Source: Cryobacterium levicorallinum
GTDB lineage: Bacteria > Actinomycetota > Actinomycetes > Actinomycetales > Microbacteriaceae
DNA: 64,000 nt
NCBI RefSeq assembly: GCF_004402405.1
Contig: NZ_SOFE01000036.1
Span: 33,848 to 97,847, forward strand
Direction: 5' to 3'
Shown here: positions 24,451 to 33,860 of the stretch, in pieces
How the letters are laid out: every line of letters begins with the position of its first letter
Position numbering within the stretch: the first letter of the stretch is position 1
Position numbers and translations under genes: made by a program
The notes under the pieces: model-generated
What the model was told of the DNA's origin: nothing
Seen by the model: only the letters and a program-made list of their open reading frames with translations
Database searches by the model: none

Positions 24451-25908
24451 CTAGTGAGTCGACGCTTCCGTGGCGATCTCGCTGCGGTCGCCCGACCACA
24501 GCGTGTGGAAGGTGCCGGGCATGTCTACGCGGTGGTAGGTGTGCGCGCCGAAGAAGTCGCGCTGTCCCTGCACGAGCGCGGCCGGAAGGCGTTCGCTCGC
24601 GAGCGAGTCGAAGTAGCTCAGGCTCGAACCGAAACCGGGAACCGGGATGCCCGACAGTGCGGCGGTCGAGACGACGCGGCGCCACGCGGCTTCACCGGAG
24701 GCAATGGCCTCGGCGAAGTACGGGTCGACGAGCAGGCTCGGGATGGACGGGTCGTTGTTGTAGGCATCGACGATGCGGTTGAGGAACTGGGCCCGAATGA
24801 TGCAACCGCCGCGCCAGATGGTGGCGATGGCGCCTTTGTCGATGTTCCAGCCGTACTTCTTGGCTCCGGCGATGATCGCGTCGAAACCCTGCGCGTAGGC
24901 AACAATCTTCGAGGCGTAGAGCGCCTGGCGCACGTCTTCCTGAAAGGTGTGACCGACCACGGCGATCTCGGGGCGAGCCGTGAGGGTGGCGCGCACGGGG
25001 CCGCGCTGTTCCGGGTGGCTGGACACGGCGCGAGCGAAGACGGCTTCGGCGATTCCGCCGACGGGAACGCCGAGGTCGAGCGAGTTCTGCACGGTCCAGA
25101 CGCCCGTTCCCTTCGAGCCGGCCTCGTCGAGAACGACGTCGATGAACGGGGCTCCGGTCTTGGCGTCAACCTGACGCAGAATCTCGGCGGTGATTTCGAT
25201 GAGGTAGCTGTTGAGCTCCCCGTCGTTCCAATCGGTGAAGACGTCGGCGATGGCTTCGGGGGAGTGCCCGCCGACCTTGCGGAGCAGGTCGTAAGCCTCG
25301 GCGATGAGCTGCATGTCGGCATATTCGATGCCGTTGTGGATCATCTTGACGAAGTGACCGGCACCGTCGGTGCCGATGTGGGTGACGCAGGGCACACCGT
25401 CGACGACGGCGGCAATGGATTCGAGGATCGGGCCGAGGGTTTTGTACGCCTCGACGGAACCGCCGGGCATGATGCTCGGGCCGTTGAGAGCGCCCTCTTC
25501 GCCACCGGAGATGCCGGCGCCGACGAAGTTGATGCCCTTGGCGCTCTGCTCCTTCTCGCGACGGATGGTGTCGGTGAATTCGGCGTTGCCGCCGTCGACG
25601 ATGATGTCGCCGGGTTCGAACAGCTCGGAGAGCTGGGTAATGACGGCGTCGGTTCCCTTACCGGCCTGCACCATGATGATTGCGGTGCGCGGCTTGGTGA
25701 GCGAGGCGACGAAGTCGGCGATGTTCTCGGAGGCGACGAAGTTCGCTTCCGGGTGTTCGGTCGTGAGTAGGCGGGTTCGCTCAGGGGAGCGGTTGTACAC
25801 GGCGACCGTGTTTCCCTCGCGGCCGGCGAGGTTACGGGCGAGGTTCGAGCCCATCACCGCCAGTCCGACGACACCAATATTTGCCTGCGCTGCACGGGAC
25901 TCTGACAC
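24451..25908 (-). CDS. gnd: 6-phosphogluconate dehydrogenase (decarboxylating)
   Basis: A 485-residue enzyme converting 6-phosphogluconate to ribulose 5-phosphate and CO2 with NADP. The nucleotide fold shows GLAVMGSNLARNLA, then VYNRSPERT. Substrate residues lie in GISGGEEGALNGPSIMPGG, KMIHNGIEYADMQLIAE and the C-terminal RRDYFGAHTYxR-like QGQRDFFGAHTYHR. Full family length. The start is GTG 25908 with AAAGGAG at good spacing. The gluconokinase gene at 38250 could supply its substrate from gluconate. Confidence 0.96.
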   Translation of the reverse strand: MSESRAAQANIGVVGLAVMGSNLARNLAGREGNTVAVYNRSPERTRLLTTEHPEANFVASENIADFVASLTKPRTAIIMVQAGKGTDAVITQLSELFEPGDIIVDGGNAEFTDTIRREKEQSAKGINFVGAGISGGEEGALNGPSIMPGGSVEAYKTLGPILESIAAVVDGVPCVTHIGTDGAGHFVKMIHNGIEYADMQLIAEAYDLLRKVGGHSPEAIADVFTDWNDGELNSYLIEITAEILRQVDAKTGAPFIDVVLDEAGSKGTGVWTVQNSLDLGVPVGGIAEAVFARAVSSHPEQRGPVRATLTARPEIAVVGHTFQEDVRQALYASKIVAYAQGFDAIIAGAKKYGWNIDKGAIATIWRGGCIIRAQFLNRIVDAYNNDPSIPSLLVDPYFAEAIASGEAAWRRVVSTAALSGIPVPGFGSSLSYFDSLASERLPAALVQGQRDFFGAHTYHRVDMPGTFHTLWSGDRSEIATEASTH

Positions 25909-26079
25909 GTTTTCTCCTTTGGGACTGTATTGAACAGGCCACTGTCAAGGTTATCCCACGAGGCTGCTTCACCCCGCATTCACGGGTCAGTGGGGATCTG
26001 GCGGGAGGCTCACTCGGCCGGTTTTCCCTCCCAGATGGAACTCATCTCGTTGAAGGAATGCGCCCTGAAGTGGGCCGGT

Positions 26080-26967
26080 TCAGCGGTCCACGCTGATCGT
26101 AACGTTGAGCACGTGGCTGGCGCCCGGGCCGAGCGTCTGAGTGCTCTCACGAATATTCCCTGATTCGAAGCAAACCATCTTCTTCCAGCCGTCATCCTGG
26201 AAGTCATCAAACTCGCGGGCGATTCTTGCTCCGGGATTCCACAGTACAGAACTCAAACCATTCGACGTGATGCGAGTGTTCCTGCCCGCATCGCTTATCG
26301 TGACCGGGTCGGTCAATCCCTGATAAACCCTGGATATCTCATCGCCGACGATCGTGGGCCCAGACCGGCGCAGGTCGGCTGGGGCCGCCGAGATGAAGGG
26401 TGCACCCTCCAACCCGTGAAAGCTCACTGCCCGCAAGTCCCTGATCGCGAAGTAGGTGTGCAGCATCTCCTCGAAGCTGAAGGCCTGCAGCCCTGTGTTT
26501 GTGACCTTCAGGCTGAGCTGCAGTTCCCGGCCAACGGTCACGGAGTAGGTGGCCGTGAAACTGTGCGGCCAATGCGATGAACGATCGTCAGCTCGGCTGG
26601 CCAACTGAAACACCGCGGTCACGGATTCGCTGCTGAGGTTGCTCCCCAAGTAATCCCACGCTGACTGCCGGGCAAACCCGTGTTGAGGAGCGAATGTGTC
26701 CTCAGATGGCGTGCCGAACCACGGGAAACAAACCGGTATTCCGCCGCGCAGCGGTGTGATGCCATCGAAGCTGGTGGTCTCGCTCATCCAAAGTACGTCG
26801 GGGGCGGCCGCTGATGGCTTCCACGAGGTCACGTGTGCACCGTGGAGGTAAATTGTTGCGCACGCGCCTAAAGCCTCAACCGTCAGTTCGAGCAGTCCGT
26901 GCTGGTCGCGACCCAATTGTGCACTGGGCGTTGGTGCTGAGGGAGTCTTCTTCTTCAATCGCATCAT
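26080..26967 (-). CDS. D-hexose-6-phosphate mutarotase (aldose 1-epimerase family)
   Basis: A 295-residue protein that should interconvert the anomers of glucose 6-phosphate or related sugars. Family marks are LHGAHVTSW, GGIPVCFPWFG, PQHGFARQSAW with the catalytic-type His, FEEMLHTYF, VYQGLTDPV and the C-terminal Glu region CFESGNIRE. The start is ATG 26967 or 26964, with AAGGA very close upstream; the longer frame to 27228 overlaps the divergent regulator region. Upstream of gnd on the same strand, it could channel hexose phosphate toward the pentose pathway. Confidence 0.85.
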   Translation of the reverse strand: MMRLKKKTPSAPTPSAQLGRDQHGLLELTVEALGACATIYLHGAHVTSWKPSAAAPDVLWMSETTSFDGITPLRGGIPVCFPWFGTPSEDTFAPQHGFARQSAWDYLGSNLSSESVTAVFQLASRADDRSSHWPHSFTATYSVTVGRELQLSLKVTNTGLQAFSFEEMLHTYFAIRDLRAVSFHGLEGAPFISAAPADLRRSGPTIVGDEISRVYQGLTDPVTISDAGRNTRITSNGLSSVLWNPGARIAREFDDFQDDGWKKMVCFESGNIRESTQTLGPGASHVLNVTISVDR

Positions 26968-27165
26968 TCCTTCGAACGTTTCAGAAGAGGGGAGTGCTGT
27001 GCTCTGCGTTTGGTCTCGCGCGGCTGTCCGTCGAACAGCGTCACGACATGCGATGGCGCGTCGCCCGAGCCTCCACAGAAGCCAAACGTGATTGTTGCAC
27101 CAGTGCTCCGCGAGCAGAAGCATATCTATCGCCAACGAAACACCTCTACAGGATATCATTCGGTC

Positions 27166-27948
27166 ATGAGTGAAGACAGGAACGACGAGCGGGTTGATGC
27201 TAGCGAGACCGTAACCTCCGGACTGCATGCACGAGTTGTCGATGCCTTGGGACTATGGGTTTGCGGGCAGGAGGTTCCCGCTGGGACTGTCATGAAGATC
27301 GAGGAAATGGAACGCGAGTACAAGGCCTCTCGATCGGTCGTTCGCGAAGCGGTTCGCGTGCTCGAATCCATGGGCCTGGTCGCCTCCCGTCGGCGGGTCG
27401 GGGTGCGTGTCTGCCCGCCCAGCGACTGGAACCTTTTCGACCCACAGGTAATCCGATGGCGCTTGGCCTCTCGCACCAGAGTGACGCAGCTGCGTTCCCT
27501 CACGGAGCTGCGAGTTGCCATTGAACCGGAGGCCGCTCGGTTGGCGGCGATTCGTTCCCCGCTCACAAATGCCAGCGACCTCATGGGACTCGCCGGCCAA
27601 CTATGGGCAGCGGGGGAGGGGGGAGATGGTGAGCTTTTCCTTGACCTTGACACGCGATTCCATGCGCTTGTTCTGGCGAGTTCAGGTAACGAGATGTTCG
27701 CCAAGCTCAGCTCCGTGGTCGGCGAAGTGCTGGCTGGGCGCACCCACTACGGGTTGATGCCGAACAGCCCCCATGCCGAGGCCCTGCAGCTCCACGTCGA
27801 TGTGGCCTCGGCGATTCAGAGGGGTGCTCCCGAGGCGGCGCAAGGGGCGATGTTCGCGATTATGAAGCGGACTATGGACGAAATGGCCAAGATATGGGAG
27901 TCACCGGTTCAAACAGGGGATTTCATAGCCACGGAACCACATATCTAA
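27166..27948 (+). CDS. GntR-family regulator, FadR/FCD subfamily
   Basis: A 260-residue regulator. The N-terminal winged helix is seen in LGLWVCGQEVPAGTVM, ASRSVVREAVRVLESMGLVASRRRVG. The FCD effector domain follows, with ELRVAIEPEAARLAA, DLDTRFHALVLASSGNEMF and a metal/ligand His near LQLHVDVASAI. The start is ATG 27166 with only a weak ribosome site (AGGAT); earlier starts would overlap the divergent mutarotase gene. FCD regulators commonly sense uronates and hexonates, which fits the UxaE-mannonate genes downstream. TATCTAAAGATA at 27942-27953, across its stop, is a possible operator. Confidence 0.88.
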   Translation: MSEDRNDERVDASETVTSGLHARVVDALGLWVCGQEVPAGTVMKIEEMEREYKASRSVVREAVRVLESMGLVASRRRVGVRVCPPSDWNLFDPQVIRWRLASRTRVTQLRSLTELRVAIEPEAARLAAIRSPLTNASDLMGLAGQLWAAGEGGDGELFLDLDTRFHALVLASSGNEMFAKLSSVVGEVLAGRTHYGLMPNSPHAEALQLHVDVASAIQRGAPEAAQGAMFAIMKRTMDEMAKIWESPVQTGDFIATEPHI

Positions 27949-28069
27949 AGATAATATTGTTGTCGAAAATCTCTTGCATAAGTATGTTCTTTCGTAATAG
28001 GGTCTGTTGAAGAGGTCAGGGCTTTCGATCTGACCTCTGATCGACCACGCGATTGACTTCGACCAAGGG

Positions 28070-29098
28070 ATGAGACATGCCGAGACCCCGACAAACAGCT
28101 TCATTCCTCGTTGCGGGGCAGCGGCGCGCGAGTGGGCGCAGGTGACCGTTACTTCCCCGATCATTAGCGAAGTTGTGAGGCAGAAAGCCCCGTCGCTAAC
28201 GACTGCACGCCGATCTCGTCGGCGTGTGCCGACCGGGTTTTTCTTCATTCTCCCGGCGTTTCTCTTTATTTTCGTGTTCATGCTGTACCCGATCGTGTCT
28301 TCGGGATACATGAGTCTTACGGAATACAATTTTGTCTACGACGAAGCACCGACTTTTATCGGCATCGACAACTATGTAGCCGCCTTCCAAGACGACAAAT
28401 TTGTTACGGCTTTGACGAATACGTTTGTATTCGGAATCAGCTTCTTTGTCATCGTGATGCTGTCATCGCTGTGCATCGCCCTGTTGCTGTTCCAGAAACT
28501 GAGATTCAATAGTTTCTATCGAAGCGCGATCTTCGTTCCCATCGTCGTGCCGTTGTCGTTGGCAGCGTTGATTTTTCTTTGGATTCTCCAGCCAAACTAC
28601 GGACTGCTCAGCCATGTCGTAGGCGATGTTCTCGGCTGGCACGCTTTGAATCAACCGTGGCTCGCGAACGGCACCATCGCAATGATCGCGATCGTGATCC
28701 TCGCATCCTGGGCCAGTATCGGATTTGTGACGATTCTCTTCCTCGCTGGGTTGCAGGGGATCTCCACTGAGACTCTCGAAGCCGCCGAGATGGACGGCGC
28801 TGCGGGCTTCAAGAAAGTGCTCCACATCATTCTTCCCAGTCTGCGCGAGACATACGTCTTGACGGGCACGTGGACGATCATCCATGCTCTGAAAGTTTTC
28901 GTAGAGCCGATGGTGATGACGGACGGGGGGCCGGGCACGAGCACCCTCGTGTTGTATCAGCAGGTCTACCTCACCGCTTTCACCTACTTCGACATGGGCT
29001 ACGCGTCAGCGATGGCTTACATCCTCGGCGCGATCATCTTGGTACTGGTCGTCGTGAATTTTGCTGTATCGAGAATCAAGGCGGACAAAGATGTTTAG
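28070..29098 (+). CDS. Sugar ABC transporter permease (MalF type)
   Basis: A polytopic permease with six predicted helices. FFFILPAFLFIFVFMLYPI is the first, and the EAA loop is ETLEAAEMDGAAGFKKVLHIILP. GGPGTSTLVLY near the end is typical of carbohydrate permeases. ATG 28070 has AAGGG directly before it; an in-frame GTG at 28142 would give a more usual N-terminus of about 26 residues before the first helix, so the start is uncertain. It pairs with the next permease and with the binding protein at 30019. No ATPase is encoded nearby, so a shared MsiK-type ATPase elsewhere is likely. Confidence 0.92.
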   Translation: MRHAETPTNSFIPRCGAAAREWAQVTVTSPIISEVVRQKAPSLTTARRSRRRVPTGFFFILPAFLFIFVFMLYPIVSSGYMSLTEYNFVYDEAPTFIGIDNYVAAFQDDKFVTALTNTFVFGISFFVIVMLSSLCIALLLFQKLRFNSFYRSAIFVPIVVPLSLAALIFLWILQPNYGLLSHVVGDVLGWHALNQPWLANGTIAMIAIVILASWASIGFVTILFLAGLQGISTETLEAAEMDGAAGFKKVLHIILPSLRETYVLTGTWTIIHALKVFVEPMVMTDGGPGTSTLVLYQQVYLTAFTYFDMGYASAMAYILGAIILVLVVVNFAVSRIKADKDV

Positions 29099-29116
29099 CG
29101 AAACGAGTAATGCGCG

Positions 29117-29956
29117 ATGAAATCATCTCCCTTTTCCCTCGACCGGCTGAACCGTGTCTGGATTAATGGCGTCCTCATCGCCCTCGCTGTGTTATTCCTG
29201 GCGCCACTGATATATATATTCCTCAATTCATTCAAAGCAGCCGATGAGATATTTCTCGTGCCGCAGAGCATCTTGCCCCTCAACTGGACACTCGAAAACT
29301 ATGCCGCAGCTCTCAGCGGTGGTTTCGTCGGATACTTCACCAACAGTGTTGTTATTACGGTGGGCGGAGTCGCTCTTACTGTCATTCTCAGTAGTCTCGC
29401 CGGCTATGGTTTCGCCAAGCTCCCGTTCAGAGGCGTGAACTTTATCCTTCTCGTTATCGTGGCAACGCTCACAGTGCCCCTCGTGATCTTTCTCGTGCCG
29501 ATGTTCCTGATGGAGAACGCCGTGGGGCTGCTTGACACGAACCTCGGTCTTATCCTGCCAAACGTTGCAGTGTCACTGCCTTTTGCCATTCTCATCATGC
29601 GCGCGTCTTTTGGGGCTATTCCCCAAGAAATCGAGGAGTCTGCGGTCATGGACGGTGCCGGCGTGATGCGGCGTTGGTGGACGATCATGCTGCCAATGGC
29701 CCGCAACGGGATGGTTCTGGTGGTGATCATGACGACGTACTCAATCTGGGGCGAGTACACGATGGCCAAGACGCTGGCCATGGATCCCGGTGCAATGCCG
29801 TTGTCGGTAGGTCTTACCTTGCTCAAAGGCGAGGTATGGCAGTACGGCGTTCTCGCTGCCGTCATCGTGCTCGCGGTGCTTCCGCCCGTCGTCATTTTCA
29901 TCATTTTCCAGCGGCACATCGTTGCCGGAGTTGCCCAGGGCGCGGTCAAGGGCTGA
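29117..29956 (+). CDS. Sugar ABC transporter permease (MalG type)
   Basis: A 279-residue second permease subunit of the CUT1 family. The usual ILPLNWTLENYAAAL loop follows the first helix, and the EAA loop is EIEESAVMDGAGVMRRWWTIMLP. The gene starts 18 bases after the previous stop. The C-terminal QRHIVAGVAQGAVKG is the family end motif, confirming a complete gene. Confidence 0.93.
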   Translation: MKSSPFSLDRLNRVWINGVLIALAVLFLAPLIYIFLNSFKAADEIFLVPQSILPLNWTLENYAAALSGGFVGYFTNSVVITVGGVALTVILSSLAGYGFAKLPFRGVNFILLVIVATLTVPLVIFLVPMFLMENAVGLLDTNLGLILPNVAVSLPFAILIMRASFGAIPQEIEESAVMDGAGVMRRWWTIMLPMARNGMVLVVIMTTYSIWGEYTMAKTLAMDPGAMPLSVGLTLLKGEVWQYGVLAAVIVLAVLPPVVIFIIFQRHIVAGVAQGAVKG

Positions 29957-30018
29957 CCTGCGCACGTTGAGTTTTTACGCGAATGCTCTGTCCGTTCAAT
30001 CAAGAGGGGTGTTACAGA

Positions 30019-31308
30019 ATGAAGCGAACCAAAATACTGGCGATTGCCGCGATTGCGTCACTGACGCTAAGCGGATGCGCAGCGCAAGAGGGCGCAGGAG
30101 ATGGGGATGTCGCAGAATCGACTAATGTCACCGTCGCGGCGCAGGCATGGATGATTGACAAGTTCAACATGAGCGCGATGGTTGATACATTTGAAGCAGA
30201 TAACCCGGGAAAGACCGTCACGCTTGTTGAGTATGCCGACAACCAGGCTCTATCGAACTTCGCTCTGCAGTGGAGCCAGGGCGAGTCGAGCCAGGACATC
30301 GTCGTAACAGACGGGGCTTCTGTTGGAGTTCAGTTCCTCGCCAGAGATTTGATCGTTGATTTCAACACGACTGATTTCTTCTCGGGCTCCACGGCAAAGG
30401 ACCGCTTCATCGGTGAAACCCTGGCATTCACCTCCCTCGGAGATGTGCAGTTCTCCATCCCGATCGGGTTGGAGACGTACAACATCAACGCGAACAAGAC
30501 TTTCTTTGCTGAGGCAGGGCTACTGAACGCTGACGGAACTATTCCGAATCCGACTGACTGGAATGACGTCTACGACATGGCGGCGGCATTGACCGTGCGC
30601 GAAGGTGGAGCCGTCACTCGACCTGGCATGACCATCCAGTGGGGTCCGAACGCCGTGAGCACGATGATCGCCGTGCAGCAGGCCGTGTCCGGGACCTTGT
30701 ATAAGAGCGACGGCGAAACCCTGACCTTCGACACTCCGGAGATGCGCGAAGTCTTTGAAATCTGGAAGAAGGGTGCAGACGAGGGAGTGTTCTCCATTGA
30801 CACTTTCGCGAACAAGGACGCGGGCCGGAGCAACTTCAACGCCGGCAATCTGCCGATGCTCCTGCAATCGGTGTCTCATGTCGCTGAGGCCACGCCGACC
30901 ATCGGCTTGGAGAATGGTGCGGTCGTTGCCATGCCGGGGTCGTTGGAGAATGGTTCCTATGGCTTCACCGCCGGTATTCTCGTTCCCACGGCGTCCACGA
31001 ATCAAGCTCTGGCACTGCAGTTCATCAAGGACGCGATGATGTCAGATCTGCAGGTCGGAGTTGGCGACCAGTGGGGCAAGCTTCCCGTGTTGACAGAGCA
31101 CTTCGACGCACTCGATGCACCGTGGCGTGACACCGTCTATGACCTCGTCAAGATTTCAGTGGCAGCTCCGATGTACCGCGACCTTGCGCGAATCCAGGTC
31201 GATGGCAAGCAGATGTTGCAGGAGTACCTGACCGGGGCGATGGATCTCAATACCTTTGTCGACGGTCTGGAAGCCATGATCGATGGAGCGGACAAGAACC
31301 CGCTGTAA
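30019..31308 (+). CDS. Sugar ABC transporter substrate-binding lipoprotein
   Basis: A 429-residue family-1 solute-binding protein. The signal peptide ends with lipobox LTLSGC, so the mature N-terminus is a lipidated Cys. Typical segments are QWSQGESSQDIVVTDG, IPIGLETYNINANKTFFAEAG and FNAGNLPMLLQS. ATG 30019 follows GAGGGG; the frame extends upstream without a better start. The substrate is not readable from sequence. The neighbouring enzymes suggest an oligosaccharide with amino sugar and uronic acid parts. Confidence 0.92.
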   Translation: MKRTKILAIAAIASLTLSGCAAQEGAGDGDVAESTNVTVAAQAWMIDKFNMSAMVDTFEADNPGKTVTLVEYADNQALSNFALQWSQGESSQDIVVTDGASVGVQFLARDLIVDFNTTDFFSGSTAKDRFIGETLAFTSLGDVQFSIPIGLETYNINANKTFFAEAGLLNADGTIPNPTDWNDVYDMAAALTVREGGAVTRPGMTIQWGPNAVSTMIAVQQAVSGTLYKSDGETLTFDTPEMREVFEIWKKGADEGVFSIDTFANKDAGRSNFNAGNLPMLLQSVSHVAEATPTIGLENGAVVAMPGSLENGSYGFTAGILVPTASTNQALALQFIKDAMMSDLQVGVGDQWGKLPVLTEHFDALDAPWRDTVYDLVKISVAAPMYRDLARIQVDGKQMLQEYLTGAMDLNTFVDGLEAMIDGADKNPL

Positions 31309-31388
31309 GACGTCTGGGGGCTTCGCGATCCAATCGCGGAGCCCCCACCTACTGCCAATCGCCGCAGCACCGCACAGGAAGAGGGAGC

Positions 31389-32549
31389 ATGTCGTCGACC
31401 ACTTGGATCGGAAAACACTGGAAGACTGGTGCCGTTGTCGAAATCTCCGTCGAAGGGGGCCTGGTCACGGGCATGGCACCGTCATCGGCCGTTGTGGACA
31501 ACTGGATTGCACCTGCGTTGATTGACGTACAGGTGAACGGTATCGCCGGGCACAATTTCAACGGGGCTCCGGTGTCGATCGAAAGCATGCGTGCCGCAAT
31601 CGATGCACTGCACGGTTCCGGAGTCGTGCGTTTTTGCCCGACCGTCGTCACTGCTCCAGCGGAACGTATGCTGACAAGCATCGCTGCGGTTGCCAGTGCC
31701 TGCGAAAGTGACCCTGCGGTGGACTACGCCGTGCTGGGCCTCCACGTTGAAGGACCGTTCATTTCGCCGGAGGACGGGCCGCGTGGGGCTCACAATCCTG
31801 CATGGGTACGAAATCCTGACTGGCGAGAATTCGAGCGCTGGCAAGAAGCGGCTCGTGGTCGAATCAGCAAGGTCACACTCGCCCCGGAACTACCAGGAGC
31901 GATCGACTTCATTGAGCGCCTGACCGAGGCGGGTATTGTTGCGTCAATCGGGCACAGTGCCGCATCGCCGACTATCATCACCGCTGCGATTGACGCCGGC
32001 GCACGCATGGCCACTCACCTCGGCAATGGGTCCCACGCGATGATTAAACGTCACCCGAACTACATCTGGGCTCAGCTCGCTGACGACCGACAATGGGCGG
32101 GTCTGATCGCCGATGGATTCCACCTTCCGCCTGAGACTCTCAAGGTCATGACCCGAGCGAAGGGGCACAAGACAATCTTCACCAGCGATTCCTCGTACCT
32201 CGCTCTGATGCCTGCAGGCCGTTATGAGGCGCATCACGGGACAACCGTGGTTCTTCAGGAAAACGGGCGGCTGCATCTCGAATCTAACGCTGACACTCTG
32301 TCGGGCTCGGCGTCAACGCTGCTGGACGGCCTGCGGAATGTCATCAATTCAGGAATCCTGCCACTCGGCGAAGCCATAGACTGTGTGACCCTGCATCCGG
32401 CCGAGCTCTTCGGCCTGGATCCGTCCGGGATCGGGCAACTGCTCGCGGGTGGGCCGGCAGATCTCATCACCTTCTTTCGGCCGGAGGGCGCTGCTGAGAT
32501 CACGATCACGAACACTGTCGCCGCCGGGCAGATTGTGTATTCCGCATGA
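31389..32549 (+). CDS. nagA: N-acetylglucosamine-6-phosphate deacetylase-like enzyme (type with QxN metal site)
   Basis: A 386-residue amidohydrolase. The early metal motif is LIDVQVNGIAGHNFNG, the QxN form also found in E. coli NagA, rather than HxH. Later landmarks are HVEGPFISPEDGPRGAH, IGHSAASP, MATHLGNGSHAM, ADGFHLP, and the acid in TIFTSDSSYLAL. It should release acetate from an N-acetylhexosamine 6-phosphate. The AGGAAGAGGGAG site before ATG 31389 is strong. The next gene is a second deacetylase of a different type, overlapping by four bases. Confidence 0.87.
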   Translation: MSSTTWIGKHWKTGAVVEISVEGGLVTGMAPSSAVVDNWIAPALIDVQVNGIAGHNFNGAPVSIESMRAAIDALHGSGVVRFCPTVVTAPAERMLTSIAAVASACESDPAVDYAVLGLHVEGPFISPEDGPRGAHNPAWVRNPDWREFERWQEAARGRISKVTLAPELPGAIDFIERLTEAGIVASIGHSAASPTIITAAIDAGARMATHLGNGSHAMIKRHPNYIWAQLADDRQWAGLIADGFHLPPETLKVMTRAKGHKTIFTSDSSYLALMPAGRYEAHHGTTVVLQENGRLHLESNADTLSGSASTLLDGLRNVINSGILPLGEAIDCVTLHPAELFGLDPSGIGQLLAGGPADLITFFRPEGAAEITITNTVAAGQIVYSA

Positions 32550-33751
32550 GTGCCAGGGGTCGTGTTGAGAACCCGAGTGGCAACCACTCGATGAAGGGCG
32601 CTCGCGAAGCCATCGTGGGGCCGGTAATCGTCACCAATGATGCCGTGGTTTCCGGTCACGCGGTGGTTGTGAGGGAAGGACGCGTTGAAGGAGTCGTTCC
32701 GATCGGTAGTCTATCGTCGGATCTTTCAGTGCGAGACCTTGGACCAGGCATCCTGACCGCCGGTCTCATCGATATCCATACGCACGGGGCGGGCGGAAAG
32801 GGCTTCAACGACGGGGATATCGAGGGGAACAGAGTTGCTCTCTCGGCATACCTGCAAGCTGGAGTGACAACCGTTCTTCCCACCCTGGGTGCGGCGCCCC
32901 TCGATGACATGATCGCGGGCATCGAGGCAATTGATGCACTGCGCGCCCAGCCGGGACTGCCGCGGGTTCCGGGAACACACTTAGAAGGCCCATTCTTCGC
33001 ACCGGCGCAGCGCGGGGCGCAGGATATTTCTGCGCTACGGCAGTTCAATACCAGATCCGTGGACCGAGTGCTGAGCTATTCGGATGCGATCAGCATGATT
33101 AGTTACGCACCAGAGCTTGGCGGCGCCGTTGCGTTTACAGAGCGGCTGGTCGGCAAAGGCATAGTTGCGGCCGCCGGCCACAGTGACGGAAGAGACGTGG
33201 ACTTGTGGGCCTGCCAGCGCGCTGGTCTGTCGCATGTGATTCACGTCTTCAGCGGTCAATCTTCCACGGTGCGTGTCGGGCCGTGGCGGATGCCAGGAAT
33301 GCTGGAGGCAACACTCGCCTCCGACGACCTCACCGTGGAGATGATCGCCGACGGGAAACATTTACCGCTGACGCTGATGAAAATCGCGATCCGGTGTTTA
33401 GAAGGGCGGCTGTGCTTGGTCTCCGACTCGACGCCGGGAGCGGGGATGCCGGACGGCAGTACTTATCGCATGGGAGCGAGCGAGTTCATGGTTGAGGACG
33501 GAGTGGGCGTCACCATGGATAGATCCGCGTTCGGAGGCAGTACCACTTTGATCTCCGAGATGCTTCCGATCGCGGTGCAGGTACAGAACTCACTCCCTGC
33601 CCTGTTGGCGATGGTTACCTCGATTCCGGCACGGGCGGCCCGACTGGAGGACGTCGGTCAAATCGCTCCGGGATTTCACGCCGACTTCGTTCTGTTCAAC
33701 GAGGATCTCACGGTGCAAGCAACTGGGCTCGCCGGCGAGTGGTTCTCATAA
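32546..33751 (+). CDS. N-acetylglucosamine-6-phosphate deacetylase-like enzyme (type with HxH metal site)
   Basis: A 401-residue amidohydrolase overlapping the previous stop by ATGA. Its early motif is LIDIHTHGAGGKGFNDG, the binuclear HxH form seen in Bacillus NagA. Others are THLEGPFFAPAQRGAQD, AAGHSDGRD, VIHVFSGQS in place of the common HLFNAM, MIADGKHLP and VSDSTPGAGMPDG. The pair differs in metal-site class, which argues against a simple duplication. The two may act on different N-acylated sugars (for example GlcNAc-6-P and GalNAc-6-P); this is inference. Confidence 0.85.
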   Translation: MSARGRVENPSGNHSMKGAREAIVGPVIVTNDAVVSGHAVVVREGRVEGVVPIGSLSSDLSVRDLGPGILTAGLIDIHTHGAGGKGFNDGDIEGNRVALSAYLQAGVTTVLPTLGAAPLDDMIAGIEAIDALRAQPGLPRVPGTHLEGPFFAPAQRGAQDISALRQFNTRSVDRVLSYSDAISMISYAPELGGAVAFTERLVGKGIVAAAGHSDGRDVDLWACQRAGLSHVIHVFSGQSSTVRVGPWRMPGMLEATLASDDLTVEMIADGKHLPLTLMKIAIRCLEGRLCLVSDSTPGAGMPDGSTYRMGASEFMVEDGVGVTMDRSAFGGSTTLISEMLPIAVQVQNSLPALLAMVTSIPARAARLEDVGQIAPGFHADFVLFNEDLTVQATGLAGEWFS

Positions 33752-33860
33752 AAGATGATCAAAAAAATAAAGCAGGCTTTATAAGTCTGTTTAATTAGAT
33801 ATAAAAGTATTTACGTATGCTTAATAATGTAGGATTGCGGCAAGGAACTAGGAGAAACTT
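33752..33860 (+). promoter_or_regulatory. AT-rich spacer before nagB
   Basis: A 109-base gap markedly richer in A and T than anything around it, with runs such as AAAAAAATAAAG, TTAATTAGATATAAAAG and CTTAATAATG. It probably holds a promoter for nagB and the downstream genes, separating them from the nagA pair. A strong ribosome site AGGAG follows it. I cannot place -35 and -10 boxes with certainty. Confidence 0.4.

Noticed and set aside
24424..25770. Long plus-strand frame opposite gnd
   Set aside because: Its sequence is a shadow of the highly biased gnd codons and has no family features.
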